64,000 nt of DNA from Opitutaceae bacterium (GTDB taxonomy: Bacteria; Verrucomicrobiota; Verrucomicrobiia; Opitutales; Opitutaceae). Both the position numbers and the translations under genes were made by a program. Numbering within the stretch: the stretch's first letter is position 1; every line of letters begins with the position of its first letter. Of the stretch, positions 1 to 7,691 are shown one piece after another. A model generated the notes under the pieces. The model saw only the letters and a program-made list of their open reading frames with translations. It was not told where the DNA came from and did not search any database. The stretch spans positions 372,001 to 436,000 of the forward strand of contig JADJTK010000001.1 in assembly GCA_016711225.1 (NCBI GenBank). Reading direction: 5' to 3'.

Positions 1-65
1 AGCAAGGTCACCCAGTAGTCTGGCAACGATACAATCAGCCAGCACAGTTTCAGGCTTGTTAAGGG

Positions 66-104
66 GGGCCCGGTCCGGTGTAGCGGACCGGGCCGTGCTG
101 TTTT
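66..104 (+). terminator. Intrinsic terminator of a gene lying before the window
   Basis: A perfect 10-bp stem (GGCCCGGTCC, 66-75; GGACCGGGCC, 84-93) with an 8-nt loop is followed by GTGCTGTTTT. It points rightward, so it ends a plus-strand transcript entering from the left. A short open frame stops at TAA 60-62 just before it and may be the tail of that gene, but it is too short to assign. The next gene, aat, converges on it from the right. Confidence 0.65.
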
Positions 105-164
105 CAGGGCAGGCGATCGCACCGCACCTCGGGCGGCACCCGAAACTGGCGCCGGCCGCGTCCG

Positions 165-857
165 CTACCCGCGAGGGGGCGGGAGAGGGAACAGCTTTCG
201 CCCCAGCTGTTGCTCTTGCGCCAGGCGGGCGAGGAATTCCTCCCGTGAGATCAGTCGGGCCCCCAGGGTCGCGAAATGGGGAGTGAGTTGCTGGATATCG
301 ATCCAACTGGCGCCGCCGGCCGCAAGGTGGTCGACCAGATGCAGCAACGCGAGTTTTGAGGCGTTGGGCTCGAGGTGGAACATGCTCTCGCCGGTGAACA
401 ACCCACCTGCATCCACTCCGTAGAGCCCGCCGACCAGTCGCGCGCCGTCCCAGACTTCCACGCTATGGGCGCCGCCGGCGTGGTGCAGTGCGGCATAGCC
501 GGCGCGCATCGCCGGGGTGATCCAGGTGCCGCGCTGGCCGGGGCGCCGGGCGGCGGCACAGGCGGCCATCACCGCCTCGAAGGCGCAGTCGACGGTGAAG
601 GTCCAGGTCGTGCGCTGCCGGGCCTGCCGGAGGGTTTTGGGGACGTGTAGGGCAGTGAACTCCAATACCGCTCGCTCGCCGGGCGAGACCCACGGCACCG
701 GGTGGCGGGCGGAGTAGGGCCAGGGAAAGATGCCGCGCGCGTAGGCGGCGCGCAGGTTGGCCGGGGTCACCGGTACGCCGAGCGCGAGCAGCCCGTCCTC
801 GTCGGCCAAGGATGGATTGGGAAACGGGTAGGGCTCGGGAAACGCCGCGGTGCGCAT
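165..857 (-). CDS. aat: Leucyl/phenylalanyl-tRNA--protein transferase
   Basis: Aat is a cytosolic enzyme that moves Leu or Phe from aminoacyl-tRNA onto N-terminal Lys/Arg of proteins, marking them for ClpAP (N-degron pathway). The 230-residue product has the family motifs in order: GIFPWP at about 42-47, WVSPGER, GGLYGV followed by GESMF, and WIDIQQ..HFATLGA near the C-terminus, which corresponds to the catalytic Asp region. I chose the ATG at 857 because the family begins only a few residues before the conserved region; the open frame extends to 1304, but that part has no family similarity and overlaps the divergent sigma-module gene. The length is normal for Aat. Confidence 0.95.
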   Translation of the reverse strand: MRTAAFPEPYPFPNPSLADEDGLLALGVPVTPANLRAAYARGIFPWPYSARHPVPWVSPGERAVLEFTALHVPKTLRQARQRTTWTFTVDCAFEAVMAACAAARRPGQRGTWITPAMRAGYAALHHAGGAHSVEVWDGARLVGGLYGVDAGGLFTGESMFHLEPNASKLALLHLVDHLAAGGASWIDIQQLTPHFATLGARLISREEFLARLAQEQQLGRKLFPLPPPRG

Positions 858-922
858 GCCGGCGGGAGGGTGGGCGGGGCCGCTCCGCGCCGCAAGCCGC
901 GGCGCGAGGCCGGGGTGCTTGT

Positions 923-936
923 CGTGAAATTTCACG
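923..936. promoter_or_regulatory. 14-bp perfect palindrome between aat and the sigma module
   Basis: CGTGAAATTTCACG is a perfect inverted repeat in the 156-bp divergent gap between aat and the CnrY-like gene. Its size and place fit an operator for a dimeric regulator, but no cognate regulator is known. A TATACT hexamer follows at 977-982, within 40 bp of the downstream ATG. Confidence 0.35.
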
Positions 937-1013
937 CCGAGCCAAAAGTTTGAAGGGATTTTCCCGATGATGGGCTTATACTCCCCGAACCGCCCGCCCC
1001 AGCGGCGACGCCT

Positions 1014-1349
1014 ATGATGAAAACTCCCGATCCGCTCGACGACTTGATCACCTCTTGGAAAGAGGTTCCTGCCGCCACGCCCGGCCTGCGCCGCCGGGTT
1101 TGGGCCCGTATTGATGCGGCCGATCGTCCGCGCCCGGTCGGTTTCCTCCAACAATGGCGCGGGCTTTTCGCCTCGGTGGTGCGGCAGCGTGCGGTGTTGG
1201 GTTGGGTCGCCGCGTGCATCGTCCTCGGGCTGATCAGTGCCGAACTGCGCGCCACCCGTCTGCCCATGCGCGATCTCGGGCAGATGGCCGCCGTGTATCT
1301 CCAAACCATCAATCCGTTGCTTCGCGACAACGCGAGCAGTCCACCATGA
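1014..1349 (+). CDS. Small single-pass membrane protein, candidate anti-sigma factor (CnrY-like position)
   Basis: This 111-residue protein has a charged N-terminal cytoplasmic part (about 1-59), one hydrophobic helix at about 60-76 and a short external tail. That is the topology of small ECF anti-sigma factors such as CnrY, which hold the sigma factor at the membrane. It overlaps the next gene by ATGA, and the order small membrane protein, periplasmic sensor, ECF sigma matches cnrYXH. I see no sequence motif that proves anti-sigma function; the role is inferred from topology and neighbours. The ATG at 1014 is followed directly by a second ATG at 1017, so the exact start is uncertain by one codon. 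Confidence 0.7.
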   Translation: MMKTPDPLDDLITSWKEVPAATPGLRRRVWARIDAADRPRPVGFLQQWRGLFASVVRQRAVLGWVAACIVLGLISAELRATRLPMRDLGQMAAVYLQTINPLLRDNASSPP

Positions 1350-1801
1350 AACGATTCCTCCTGATCGTGATGCTTGGCTTCGTGGCCGGTGCGGTGGCGC
1401 ACATCGGGTTTTATGCTTTCCGTCGGCCCACGGTGGAAAACCGCCTGACCCGCGATCTTGCGTGGATGCAAAGCGTGTTCGACCTCGACGAGGCCCAATA
1501 CCGCAACATCCGCTCGCTGCACCAGCGCACGGGGCCGGAGCTTGAGCGGTTGTTCACGGTGCTGCGCACCACCCATGAGGAGCTCAATCGCCTCGAGGAG
1601 ATGCGGCGCACCGTCGACAAGGTCGACTTCGTGGCCTTCCACCAGGCCAAGGAGGCCAATCGCAAGGCGCGACTCCAGTGCCGCACCCTCACCCTCGACC
1701 TGGTCTACGCTGTCGCCGAGCTGATGTCGCCCGAGCAGCGCTCCCGCTATTTCGCTTTGGTCGGCAACGGTGTCGAGTTGGCGCCAGTACCCGCTAGTTG
1801 A
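1346..1801 (+). CDS. Periplasmic sensor of the CnrX/CpxP/Spy type
   Basis: The product is 151 residues, anchored by an N-terminal helix (about 3-24), with an alpha-helical periplasmic domain. Two LTxxQ-like elements are visible: FDLDEAQYRNI near residue 50 and LMSPEQRSRYF near 135, as in the Spy/CpxP/CnrX superfamily. In CnrX this domain binds metal and releases the sigma factor through the anti-sigma protein. The paired histidines that CnrX uses for Ni/Co are not evident here, so the stimulus may not be a metal. Translation is coupled to both neighbours: ATGA overlap upstream, and the stop lies 41 bp before the sigma ATG. Confidence 0.75.
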   Translation: MKRFLLIVMLGFVAGAVAHIGFYAFRRPTVENRLTRDLAWMQSVFDLDEAQYRNIRSLHQRTGPELERLFTVLRTTHEELNRLEEMRRTVDKVDFVAFHQAKEANRKARLQCRTLTLDLVYAVAELMSPEQRSRYFALVGNGVELAPVPAS

Positions 1802-1842
1802 CTACCGCTTTCTGCTGCTGCACCCCTCCCCCGAATCTGGCG

Positions 1843-2475
1843 ATGCCTGCCGACCCCACCCACGATCTTGCGCTGATGGCCGAATTGATGGCCGGTCGCG
1901 AGTCTGCACTCGACCTGCTCATGGAGCGTTGGGAAGGCCCCCTGCGCAGCTTCGCGCACCGCTATCTGCAGAATGCCACCGATACCGACGAGGTCGTCGA
2001 GGAGACCTTCGTACGCGTCTATCACAAACGCGCCGATTTCATTCCCGGCTCCAATTTCTCGGCCTGGATCTTCACCATCGCCGCCAACCTCTGCCGTCAT
2101 CGGCTTCGCTGGCGGCGGCGTCATCCTTCGGAGTCGATCGACATCCCCGATGGGGATGGCGTCCCCGGCTTGGGTTCGACGCTGGCTTCGGCCGGGGCCG
2201 ATCCGGCCGTGGCCACCGAGGGGAACGAACGTATTGCCGCGCTGCGGGCCGCCGTGGCGGCGTTGCCCGAGGAGCAGCGCAGTGTCTTTCTGCTGCACTC
2301 TTACGAGGGCATGAGCTATCGCGACATCGCCGCCGTCGTCGGCTGTTCCGAGCGCGGGGTTGAGACCCGGCTTTACCGTGCGCGCCAGGCGCTGCGCGAC
2401 CTGCTGGCTCCGTTGCTGGCGGTGGCGGGTGGGCGCCCGGTTCCTGCCTCCGCGCCGCGGCCGGCGGTGGCCTGA
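1843..2475 (+). CDS. ECF sigma factor, CnrH-like position
   Basis: This is an extracytoplasmic-function sigma-70 factor of 210 residues. Region 2 spans about residues 20-85 (RSFAHRYLQNATDTDEVVEE, then SAWIFTIAANLCRHRLR) and region 4 about 130-185 (LPEEQRSVFLLHSYEGMSYR, then a recognition helix with ERGVETRLYRARQ). It should direct RNA polymerase to promoters of an envelope response controlled by the two genes upstream. I chose ATG 1843. A TTG at 1798 overlapping the previous stop would add 15 residues with no family similarity. A long REP-like palindrome follows the stop. Confidence 0.9.
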   Translation: MPADPTHDLALMAELMAGRESALDLLMERWEGPLRSFAHRYLQNATDTDEVVEETFVRVYHKRADFIPGSNFSAWIFTIAANLCRHRLRWRRRHPSESIDIPDGDGVPGLGSTLASAGADPAVATEGNERIAALRAAVAALPEEQRSVFLLHSYEGMSYRDIAAVVGCSERGVETRLYRARQALRDLLAPLLAVAGGRPVPASAPRPAVA

Positions 2476-2489
2476 GTGTCACCAATTTT

Positions 2490-2544
2490 TAGGAGCGTGC
2501 TTGCACGCGATGCTGAGCGGAGATCGCGTGCAAGCACGCTCCTA
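2490..2544. repeat. REP-like palindrome, copy 1
   Basis: Two perfectly complementary 22-bp arms (2490-2511 and 2523-2544) enclose an 11-nt loop; the arm core is GGAGCGTGCTTGCACGCGAT. It lies between the convergent sigma gene and the muramidase gene. Degenerate relatives occur at 12676-12742 and 33224-33278. Copy number and placement resemble REP/BIME elements mobilised by RAYT transposases; no RAYT gene is in the window. Confidence 0.8.
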
Positions 2545-2607
2545 CGACAGACACGAAAGGCGCGCCCGCCTTGGGCGAGCGCGCCGCTCGATTGAGTTGC
2601 CGCCCAC

Positions 2608-3963
2608 TTAGGGTGCGTAGAGCCAGAAGCGGCGGGTCTGCTGCTGGTATTGCACCGCGCGCTGGCGCCATTCCTCGTGTAGCGCGGCCACGTTGGTCTT
2701 GGCGCCGTCGCGCACGAGGGCCTGCCAGAGCGCGCGTGAGCCGGTATGCTTGCGGAAGAGGTCGCCCTCGGTCTTGCCGGCGGCGGCGAAGGGATTTTTC
2801 GGATTCCAGGCAGCCGACAGCTGCATGAGATGCATGCTGAGCTCGGTGGGGCGCCAGGCGTTCCAGTCGGTGATCTCAGTGTAGACACCGCGCATGGGGT
2901 TACCCTTGCTGTCGGTGGTGCCGATCACGGTGAACGCGACCCCGGGCAGGTGCAGCGCCTCCAATGCGCGTTCGATCTCCTCGGGGCTTTTCTTGGGAAA
3001 GGTGATGGTGCGGAACGGATATCCGGTGCCCACACCGTGGCGGAAGCCGCCGATTTCGCAGCCCAGCCCGGTCATGGCGTAGCCGGCGGTGGCGGCGAAA
3101 TCCTTTACGTAGGGCGAGGTGGGGACAAACTTCAGGCCAGTTTCTGGCCAACGCATCGAGCGGCGCCAGCCTCGCATGGTCACTACGGTGAGCTTGCCCT
3201 TGGTGCGGACGGACTCGGGCACTGTGAGCACCCCAGGGGTCTGCTTCGCGAGGGTGGCAAGTTCGCCCATCGTGAGCCCGTGTACATAGGGCACGCGGAA
3301 CGAGCCGACGTAGCTCATCAGGTCGGAGTCGAGGGGCGGGCCGTCGACCTTCAGGCCGCCGAGCGGGTTGGGGCGGTCGAGTACGATCACCTCTTTGCCG
3401 TTCTCGAAACAGGCCTCCATGCACACTTTCATCGCGCTGATGAAGGTGTAGCTGCGGGTGCCGATGTCCTGCAAATCGATGACGAGGGCGTCGATCGATT
3501 TGATCTGGGCGGGGGTGGGTTTGCGGGACTTGCCGTTGTAGAGGGAGAAGGCGGGCAGGCCGGTGGCCGCATGCACTGTATCCTGATAATTGCGGCTGGC
3601 GGGAATATCGCCGGCCAGGCCGTGCTCGACCCCGTAGAGGGCCACCAGTTGCACCCCGGGTGCGCGCCGCAGGACCTCGATGGTGCTCACGCCCCGCCGG
3701 TTCACGCCGGCCGGGTGGGTGAGCAGGCCGAGGCGTTTGCCGCGCACGGCGGCGAAGTTGTCCGCCTCAAGCACATCGATACCGAGCATGACCGGGAAGA
3801 CGCGGTCGGCCGGGCGCGGCACGACGGAGGCTACTGGCATCGCCGGGCGGGCGGCCGGCACCGATTTGGGCTGCATTTCGGTACAGCCGAAACCGCAGAG
3901 CGCCACGCCGAGCGTGAGCATACTTCGGAGACGGAGCAGGGGGCGCGCGGCCGTGGGGAACAT
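2608..3963 (-). CDS. namZ: DUF1343 family exo-beta-N-acetylmuramidase (NamZ-type), probable lipoprotein
   Basis: NamZ enzymes remove terminal MurNAc from peptidoglycan fragments during cell-wall recycling. The 451-residue product carries the DUF1343 signature: GVEHGLAGD near residue 112 (the PEHG-like motif holding the proposed catalytic Glu), LVIDLQDIGTRSYTF near 160 and LDRPNPLGG near 197. The N-terminus is a secretion signal ending in a Cys (LCGFGC), suggesting a lipoprotein, though the lipobox is not ideal. Length and motif order are typical. Symbol by family analogy; the enzyme activity itself is inferred. Confidence 0.88.
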   Translation of the reverse strand: MFPTAARPLLRLRSMLTLGVALCGFGCTEMQPKSVPAARPAMPVASVVPRPADRVFPVMLGIDVLEADNFAAVRGKRLGLLTHPAGVNRRGVSTIEVLRRAPGVQLVALYGVEHGLAGDIPASRNYQDTVHAATGLPAFSLYNGKSRKPTPAQIKSIDALVIDLQDIGTRSYTFISAMKVCMEACFENGKEVIVLDRPNPLGGLKVDGPPLDSDLMSYVGSFRVPYVHGLTMGELATLAKQTPGVLTVPESVRTKGKLTVVTMRGWRRSMRWPETGLKFVPTSPYVKDFAATAGYAMTGLGCEIGGFRHGVGTGYPFRTITFPKKSPEEIERALEALHLPGVAFTVIGTTDSKGNPMRGVYTEITDWNAWRPTELSMHLMQLSAAWNPKNPFAAAGKTEGDLFRKHTGSRALWQALVRDGAKTNVAALHEEWRQRAVQYQQQTRRFWLYAP

Positions 3964-4039
3964 CGGTTCCTACTGTTGGAGCCCGCACCGGGCCGTCGAG
4001 CCGAAACCGGCGGAAGGGCTGAATGCCTGTCCCGGCCAG

Positions 4040-5254
4040 TTAGCCGGATGGATCGCTCCCGGGCGCCGTTGGCCAAGCGGTGCTCCAAGCGCAGGCGCGG
4101 TCGACGGCGGTGGCGAGTAGCGCCGGGGCGCGGAGGATCGCGTCGGTCAGCGGCAGATCGGACGGCGAAATGGCGTGCACCTCGACGCCGGGTGGCAGGG
4201 CGCCGGCGGGAAGTTGGCCGAGTGAACCGGCGAGGATGAGGACGCGTTTACCGGCTTCCGCCGCGGCGAGCGCGAGCGCGCCTGGGCCTTTCCCGGAGAG
4301 CGAAGTGGAGTCGAAGCGGCCCTCGCCGGTGATCACCAGATCGGCGCACGCGATACGGTTGGAGAGGTCGAGCCACTCATGCACGAGCGCCCATCCGGGC
4401 ACGAGTTGCGCACGGGCGGCCGTCATCAGCCCGAAGGCGATACCGCCCGCCGCACCGGCGCCGGGCAGATGGGCGAGCGCCGGCGTTTGGCCGCAATGGG
4501 AGGAGAGCATTGCTGCGAGGCGGATCGAGGCGGACTCGAGCTGGGGGAGCTCGGCGGGGCGCAGCCCTTTCTGAGGCGCGTAGGTCGCTGCGGCTCCGTG
4601 TGGCCCGAGCAGGGGATTCGCGACATCGCAGGCGAGGCGCAGTGGCGGGAAGGAAGACGGCACGTGGCCGACGAGCTGCGTAATGTGTTCCCAGGCGGAG
4701 GTGGTCGGCGGGAAGAGGAGCGCGTGGTGATCGTCGAGGAAACGCAGCCCGAGCGCGGCGAGCGCGCCGAGTCCGAGGTCGTGGGTGGCGCTGCCACCCA
4801 CGCCAAGAAGGACGGCCCGGGCGCCGCGAGTGGCGGCCGTGGCGAGCAGCTGGCCGGTGCCGTAGCTGGTGGTGCGCCACGGGTTGCGCTGGTCGGTCGG
4901 CACCAAGGCGAGCCCGCTGGCCGCCGCCATTTCGACGATGGCCACGGTATCCGAATCACGGACCGAAGGGAGCGACAGGCGATCGCGGGCGGCGGGGGGC
5001 ACTCGGTCCCACCGCACGAGGCCGAAGGCGGCGGTGCGAGGTTCGCCGAGCGGCCCGGCGACGTGGGTCGGATGGAGTTTTCCGCCCGAGGCAGCAGTCA
5101 GAATCGAGGCGAAACCATCGCCACCGTCGGTGAGCGGGGCCGAGTCGAAGGTCCAGTCCGGATGCGCGGTTCGGAGGGCGTCGGTCGCGATGCGACAGGC
5201 CTCGGCGGCGGCGAGGGAGTCTTTGAATTTGTCGAAGGCGACGAGGACGCGCAT
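4040..5254 (-). CDS. glxK: Glycerate kinase (GarK/GlxK family)
   Basis: The enzyme phosphorylates D-glycerate with ATP, probably to 2-phosphoglycerate, feeding glyoxylate or sugar-acid carbon into glycolysis. The 404-residue protein starts with the family N-terminus VLVAFDKFKDSLAA. It contains LTDGGDGFAS at about 42, the glycine-rich GVGGSATHDLGLGALAALG in the middle and TGEGRFDSTSLSGKGP near 300. It follows the muramidase on the same strand with a 76-bp gap (namZ is downstream). The C-terminus runs about 20 residues past the usual family end. The symbol could equally be garK; the isozyme cannot be decided. Confidence 0.92.
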   Translation of the reverse strand: MRVLVAFDKFKDSLAAAEACRIATDALRTAHPDWTFDSAPLTDGGDGFASILTAASGGKLHPTHVAGPLGEPRTAAFGLVRWDRVPPAARDRLSLPSVRDSDTVAIVEMAAASGLALVPTDQRNPWRTTSYGTGQLLATAATRGARAVLLGVGGSATHDLGLGALAALGLRFLDDHHALLFPPTTSAWEHITQLVGHVPSSFPPLRLACDVANPLLGPHGAAATYAPQKGLRPAELPQLESASIRLAAMLSSHCGQTPALAHLPGAGAAGGIAFGLMTAARAQLVPGWALVHEWLDLSNRIACADLVITGEGRFDSTSLSGKGPGALALAAAEAGKRVLILAGSLGQLPAGALPPGVEVHAISPSDLPLTDAILRAPALLATAVDRACAWSTAWPTAPGSDPSG

Positions 5255-5264
5255 GGGGCGAGCA

Positions 5265-5474
5265 CTACCCTCGATTCATCAGAACACAGGCACCTGACGC
5301 CAGAAGGATCACCGTCGCGAGAATGCCAAAAGGACCTGGATTATGAATTCCGCTCAATAGAAAGGAGATTTCCGGATGCCCCACCTGCGCGATGAGGCAA
5401 TCGACGAAGTAGAAGACTCCAACGGCTCCGAATAGTACGATGCCCTGCCAGAAGCGCGGGGGAATCTTTCGCAT
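5265..5474 (-). CDS. Small two-helix membrane protein, unknown function
   Basis: A 69-residue protein with two hydrophobic segments (about 9-28 and 46-64), separated by a short loop and ending in MNRG. It sits 10 bp upstream of glycerate kinase on the same strand and could be co-transcribed with it. I do not recognise a family. Its amino-acid makeup is that of a real membrane protein rather than a shadow frame. Confidence 0.55.
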   Translation of the reverse strand: MRKIPPRFWQGIVLFGAVGVFYFVDCLIAQVGHPEISFLLSGIHNPGPFGILATVILLASGACVLMNRG

Positions 5475-5523
5475 TTAGCAAAACGGGTTAGGAGGGTACC
5501 GGCGGATTCGCTGCCGCGATGAT

Positions 5524-6939
5524 CTAGAGGGTGGCGAGCCGCTGCGCCAGCCAGGCGGTGGCGCCGGCGCTGTCGGTGAATACGCCGTCGAGCTGGGCCT
5601 CGTAGGCGGCGGCGAGCACGGCCTTGAACTGCGGGCCGGGAGCGAGGCCGGCGGCGATGAGATGGCGGCCGAGCAGGAGTGGGGCGGGCGCGGCATTGGC
5701 GATGGCCAGCTCGCGGGCGCCGGTGGCGAGCTGCGCGATCCGACGATCGGTGACGGGGCATACGCGCGGCGGGCGGCCGAGATGGTCGGCGCGGAGCACC
5801 AGGACCAGTTGCTCGATGGTGGCGGGGATGAGACGACGCGCGAGGCGACGGACGAAGGTGGGCGCCGGTTCACCGTCGGCCGGCCAGCCGAGATGGGCGA
5901 AGTGATTCTCCACCAGGGCGCGCACGATTGGACGAGTGTCCAGCGGCGAGCCGATGCGGGCGAGAAAGAAGTCGGCGAGTGGGCCGCCCGCGTTGTCGTG
6001 GTTCGGGCTGACCCAGCGCAGGCGCCCGCGTTTTTCCTCCTGTTTGGTGGTGGCGGGCTTGCCGAAGTCGTGGGCGAGGATGGCGAACATGACGTCGCGG
6101 CGCGGCGCGGGAGCGAGCGACTGCCACTCGGGCAGGGCGGCGAGGGCGTCGACGCAGTGGCAGGTGTGGATGAAGACATCGCCCTCGGGGTGCCATTCCG
6201 GGTCCTGGGGCACGTCGACGAGCGCAGCGATCTCGGGGAAGTGGGTGAGCCAGCCAGTCTCGGCGAGTACGCGCAACCCGGCGGAAGGGCGGCGGCTGTG
6301 TGCGGCCCACTTTTCCCACTCGACCCAGACGCGCTCGACCGGGAGTTCGTCATAGGTCGCCGAAATGGTGCGACAGAGCGCCGCAGTCTCCGGGGCGAGG
6401 GTGAGGTCGAAGCGGCCGGCGAACTGCATCGCGCGCAGCACGCGTAGTGGGTCTTCGGTGAAGGCGGTGCTGGTGTGCCGCAGCACCCGGGCGGCGAGGT
6501 CGCGCTGGCCGCCGTGCGGGTCGACGAGCTCGCCGGTGAGCGGGTCGAGCGCCATGGCGTTGAGGGTGAAGTCGCGGCGCGCGAGCGCGTCGGCGATCGG
6601 GAGCTGCGGATCCACGCCGACGGCGAAGCCGCGGTGGCCGGCGCCGGTCTTGGATTCGCGGCGGGGGAGGCTGAAGTCGTAGTCGACGCCGGCGAGGCGC
6701 AGTTTGATCACCCCGAAGCTGCGACCAACCGGGTCGGTGGCGCCGAAACGCGAGAGGGTGGCGACGAGTTGGTCGGCAGTGACGCCATACACCTCGATGT
6801 CGAAATCCTTCGATGGATGGCCGGAGAGCCAGTCGCGCACACAGCCGCCGACAAGCAACGGCCGGCCCACGGCCCGCACGGCGTGCAGGGCGTCTTGGAG
6901 CGGGGGAGGGAGGAGGGGCGGAGGGGGAAGCGTGGACAC
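5524..6939 (-). CDS. cca: tRNA nucleotidyltransferase / poly(A) polymerase family with HD domain
   Basis: Class II nucleotidyltransferase expected to add or repair the 3' CCA of tRNA. In the 471-residue product, residues about 30-50 show LVGGCVRDWLSGHPSKDFDIEVYG, the GG-RD...DxD catalytic motif, followed by RRDFTLNAMA (about 138) and LRVLRAMQFAGRF (about 185). A C-terminal HD phosphohydrolase region is seen as HTCHCVDAL and FAILAHDFGKP near 255-285, as in E. coli-type enzymes with 2',3'-phosphatase activity. A proline-rich start (residues 4-13) precedes the fold. It is the only cca-like gene in the window. Confidence 0.92.
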   Translation of the reverse strand: MSTLPPPPLLPPPLQDALHAVRAVGRPLLVGGCVRDWLSGHPSKDFDIEVYGVTADQLVATLSRFGATDPVGRSFGVIKLRLAGVDYDFSLPRRESKTGAGHRGFAVGVDPQLPIADALARRDFTLNAMALDPLTGELVDPHGGQRDLAARVLRHTSTAFTEDPLRVLRAMQFAGRFDLTLAPETAALCRTISATYDELPVERVWVEWEKWAAHSRRPSAGLRVLAETGWLTHFPEIAALVDVPQDPEWHPEGDVFIHTCHCVDALAALPEWQSLAPAPRRDVMFAILAHDFGKPATTKQEEKRGRLRWVSPNHDNAGGPLADFFLARIGSPLDTRPIVRALVENHFAHLGWPADGEPAPTFVRRLARRLIPATIEQLVLVLRADHLGRPPRVCPVTDRRIAQLATGARELAIANAAPAPLLLGRHLIAAGLAPGPQFKAVLAAAYEAQLDGVFTDSAGATAWLAQRLATL

Positions 6940-7143
6940 AATTGGGCCGTTCAGACGGAATTTGGAGGTCGGCTCGACAGAAGCTAACGAGGACTACGCG
7001 GGTCGGGCGAGCGGAGTTTCGAGCCAGTCCCCCGCAGGAGGCCTGCATTCGCGACGGCAACGAGCCTTGGCTTCTGGGGCAGTTGGTGCCGTCATTTGAT
7101 CTGTGTTTCAGTCGTTCTCTGCTGCAGGTTGATCGTTCTCGCG

Positions 7144-7545
7144 TCAGCCTTCCTCGGGTCGCCACAGAGCCCAGCCTACGGTCAGCCACCCAGCGAGCAG
7201 GCAAAGTCCGCCCACGGGGGTGATGGGGCCGAGCCAACGTGGACCGCCTAGGGCGAGCAGGTAGAGCGACCCCGAAAACAGCGCGATGCCGGCGGCGAAG
7301 AGTGCCGTGGCGTGGCCGAGGCGGCGGGCTGTGGCCGGTGGGGTGTCACGGCTCAGATACAGGGCCAGGGCGAGCAGCACCACGCTGTGCAACAGATGGT
7401 AGTGCACGGCTGTGTTCCACGTGGCCACTTGACTGTGCGCCTCCAGCATCGGGCGCAGCCGATGGGCCCCGAAGGCACCCAGCCCAACGGCGGAGAAACC
7501 GGCGGACGTTGCAAAGACGATTGATCTTCTTCCTAGAGTTGGCAT
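7144..7545 (-). CDS. DUF423 (YgdD-like) membrane protein
   Basis: A 133-residue integral membrane protein with four hydrophobic segments. The family pattern is clear: GLGAFGAHRL near residue 22, TAVHYHLLHSVVLLALAL near 47, FSGSLYLLAL near 90 and PITPVGGLCLLAGW near 107. The molecular function of DUF423 proteins is unknown. I use ATG 7545, which puts the first helix close to the N-terminus; the frame runs open to 7686 but that part lies in the structured leader of the divergent porin gene. Confidence 0.85.
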   Translation of the reverse strand: MPTLGRRSIVFATSAGFSAVGLGAFGAHRLRPMLEAHSQVATWNTAVHYHLLHSVVLLALALYLSRDTPPATARRLGHATALFAAGIALFSGSLYLLALGGPRWLGPITPVGGLCLLAGWLTVGWALWRPEEG

Positions 7546-7580
7546 ACGAACGCGGCAGTACTGGACAGGTATTTGCAGTA

Positions 7581-7660
7581 CGGGGGACGCCCCGGGGCAC
7601 TGTAGCCAAGGCCATGAGGCTTTGGGTGCGGGCTCCAAAACCTCGCGGTACCGAACCGCG
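7581..7660 (+). promoter_or_regulatory. Three consecutive hairpins in the leader of the porin gene
   Basis: The 5' region of the porin gene can fold into three local hairpins: CGGGG/CCCCG with a GACG loop (about 7582-7594), an 8-bp stem CCAAGGCC/GGCTTTGG with an ATGA loop (7606-7625, one G-U pair), and CGCGGT/ACCGCG with a 5-nt loop (7644-7660). They end 31 bp before the chosen start. The array could be a leader RNA controlling the porin. No known riboswitch consensus was recognised, and it does not match a tRNA. Confidence 0.35.
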
Positions 7661-7691
7661 ACAGAACCACAAACCGATGAAGACACAAACC

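Noticed and set aside
858..1304. Upstream part of the long minus-strand frame of aat
   Set aside because: No similarity to Aat; overlaps the start of the sigma-module gene on the other strand. The ATG at 857 fits the family.
2881..2890. TAGACA within the muramidase gene as a CarH site
   Set aside because: Single copy within coding sequence without an 11-bp partner; coincidence.
4379..5395. 338-codon plus-strand frame opposite glycerate kinase
   Set aside because: Antisense shadow; glycerate kinase has clear family motifs in the other strand.
7590..7660. tRNA-like cloverleaf
   Set aside because: No acceptor stem, no GTTC T-loop, and the hairpins do not give an anticodon arm of proper size.
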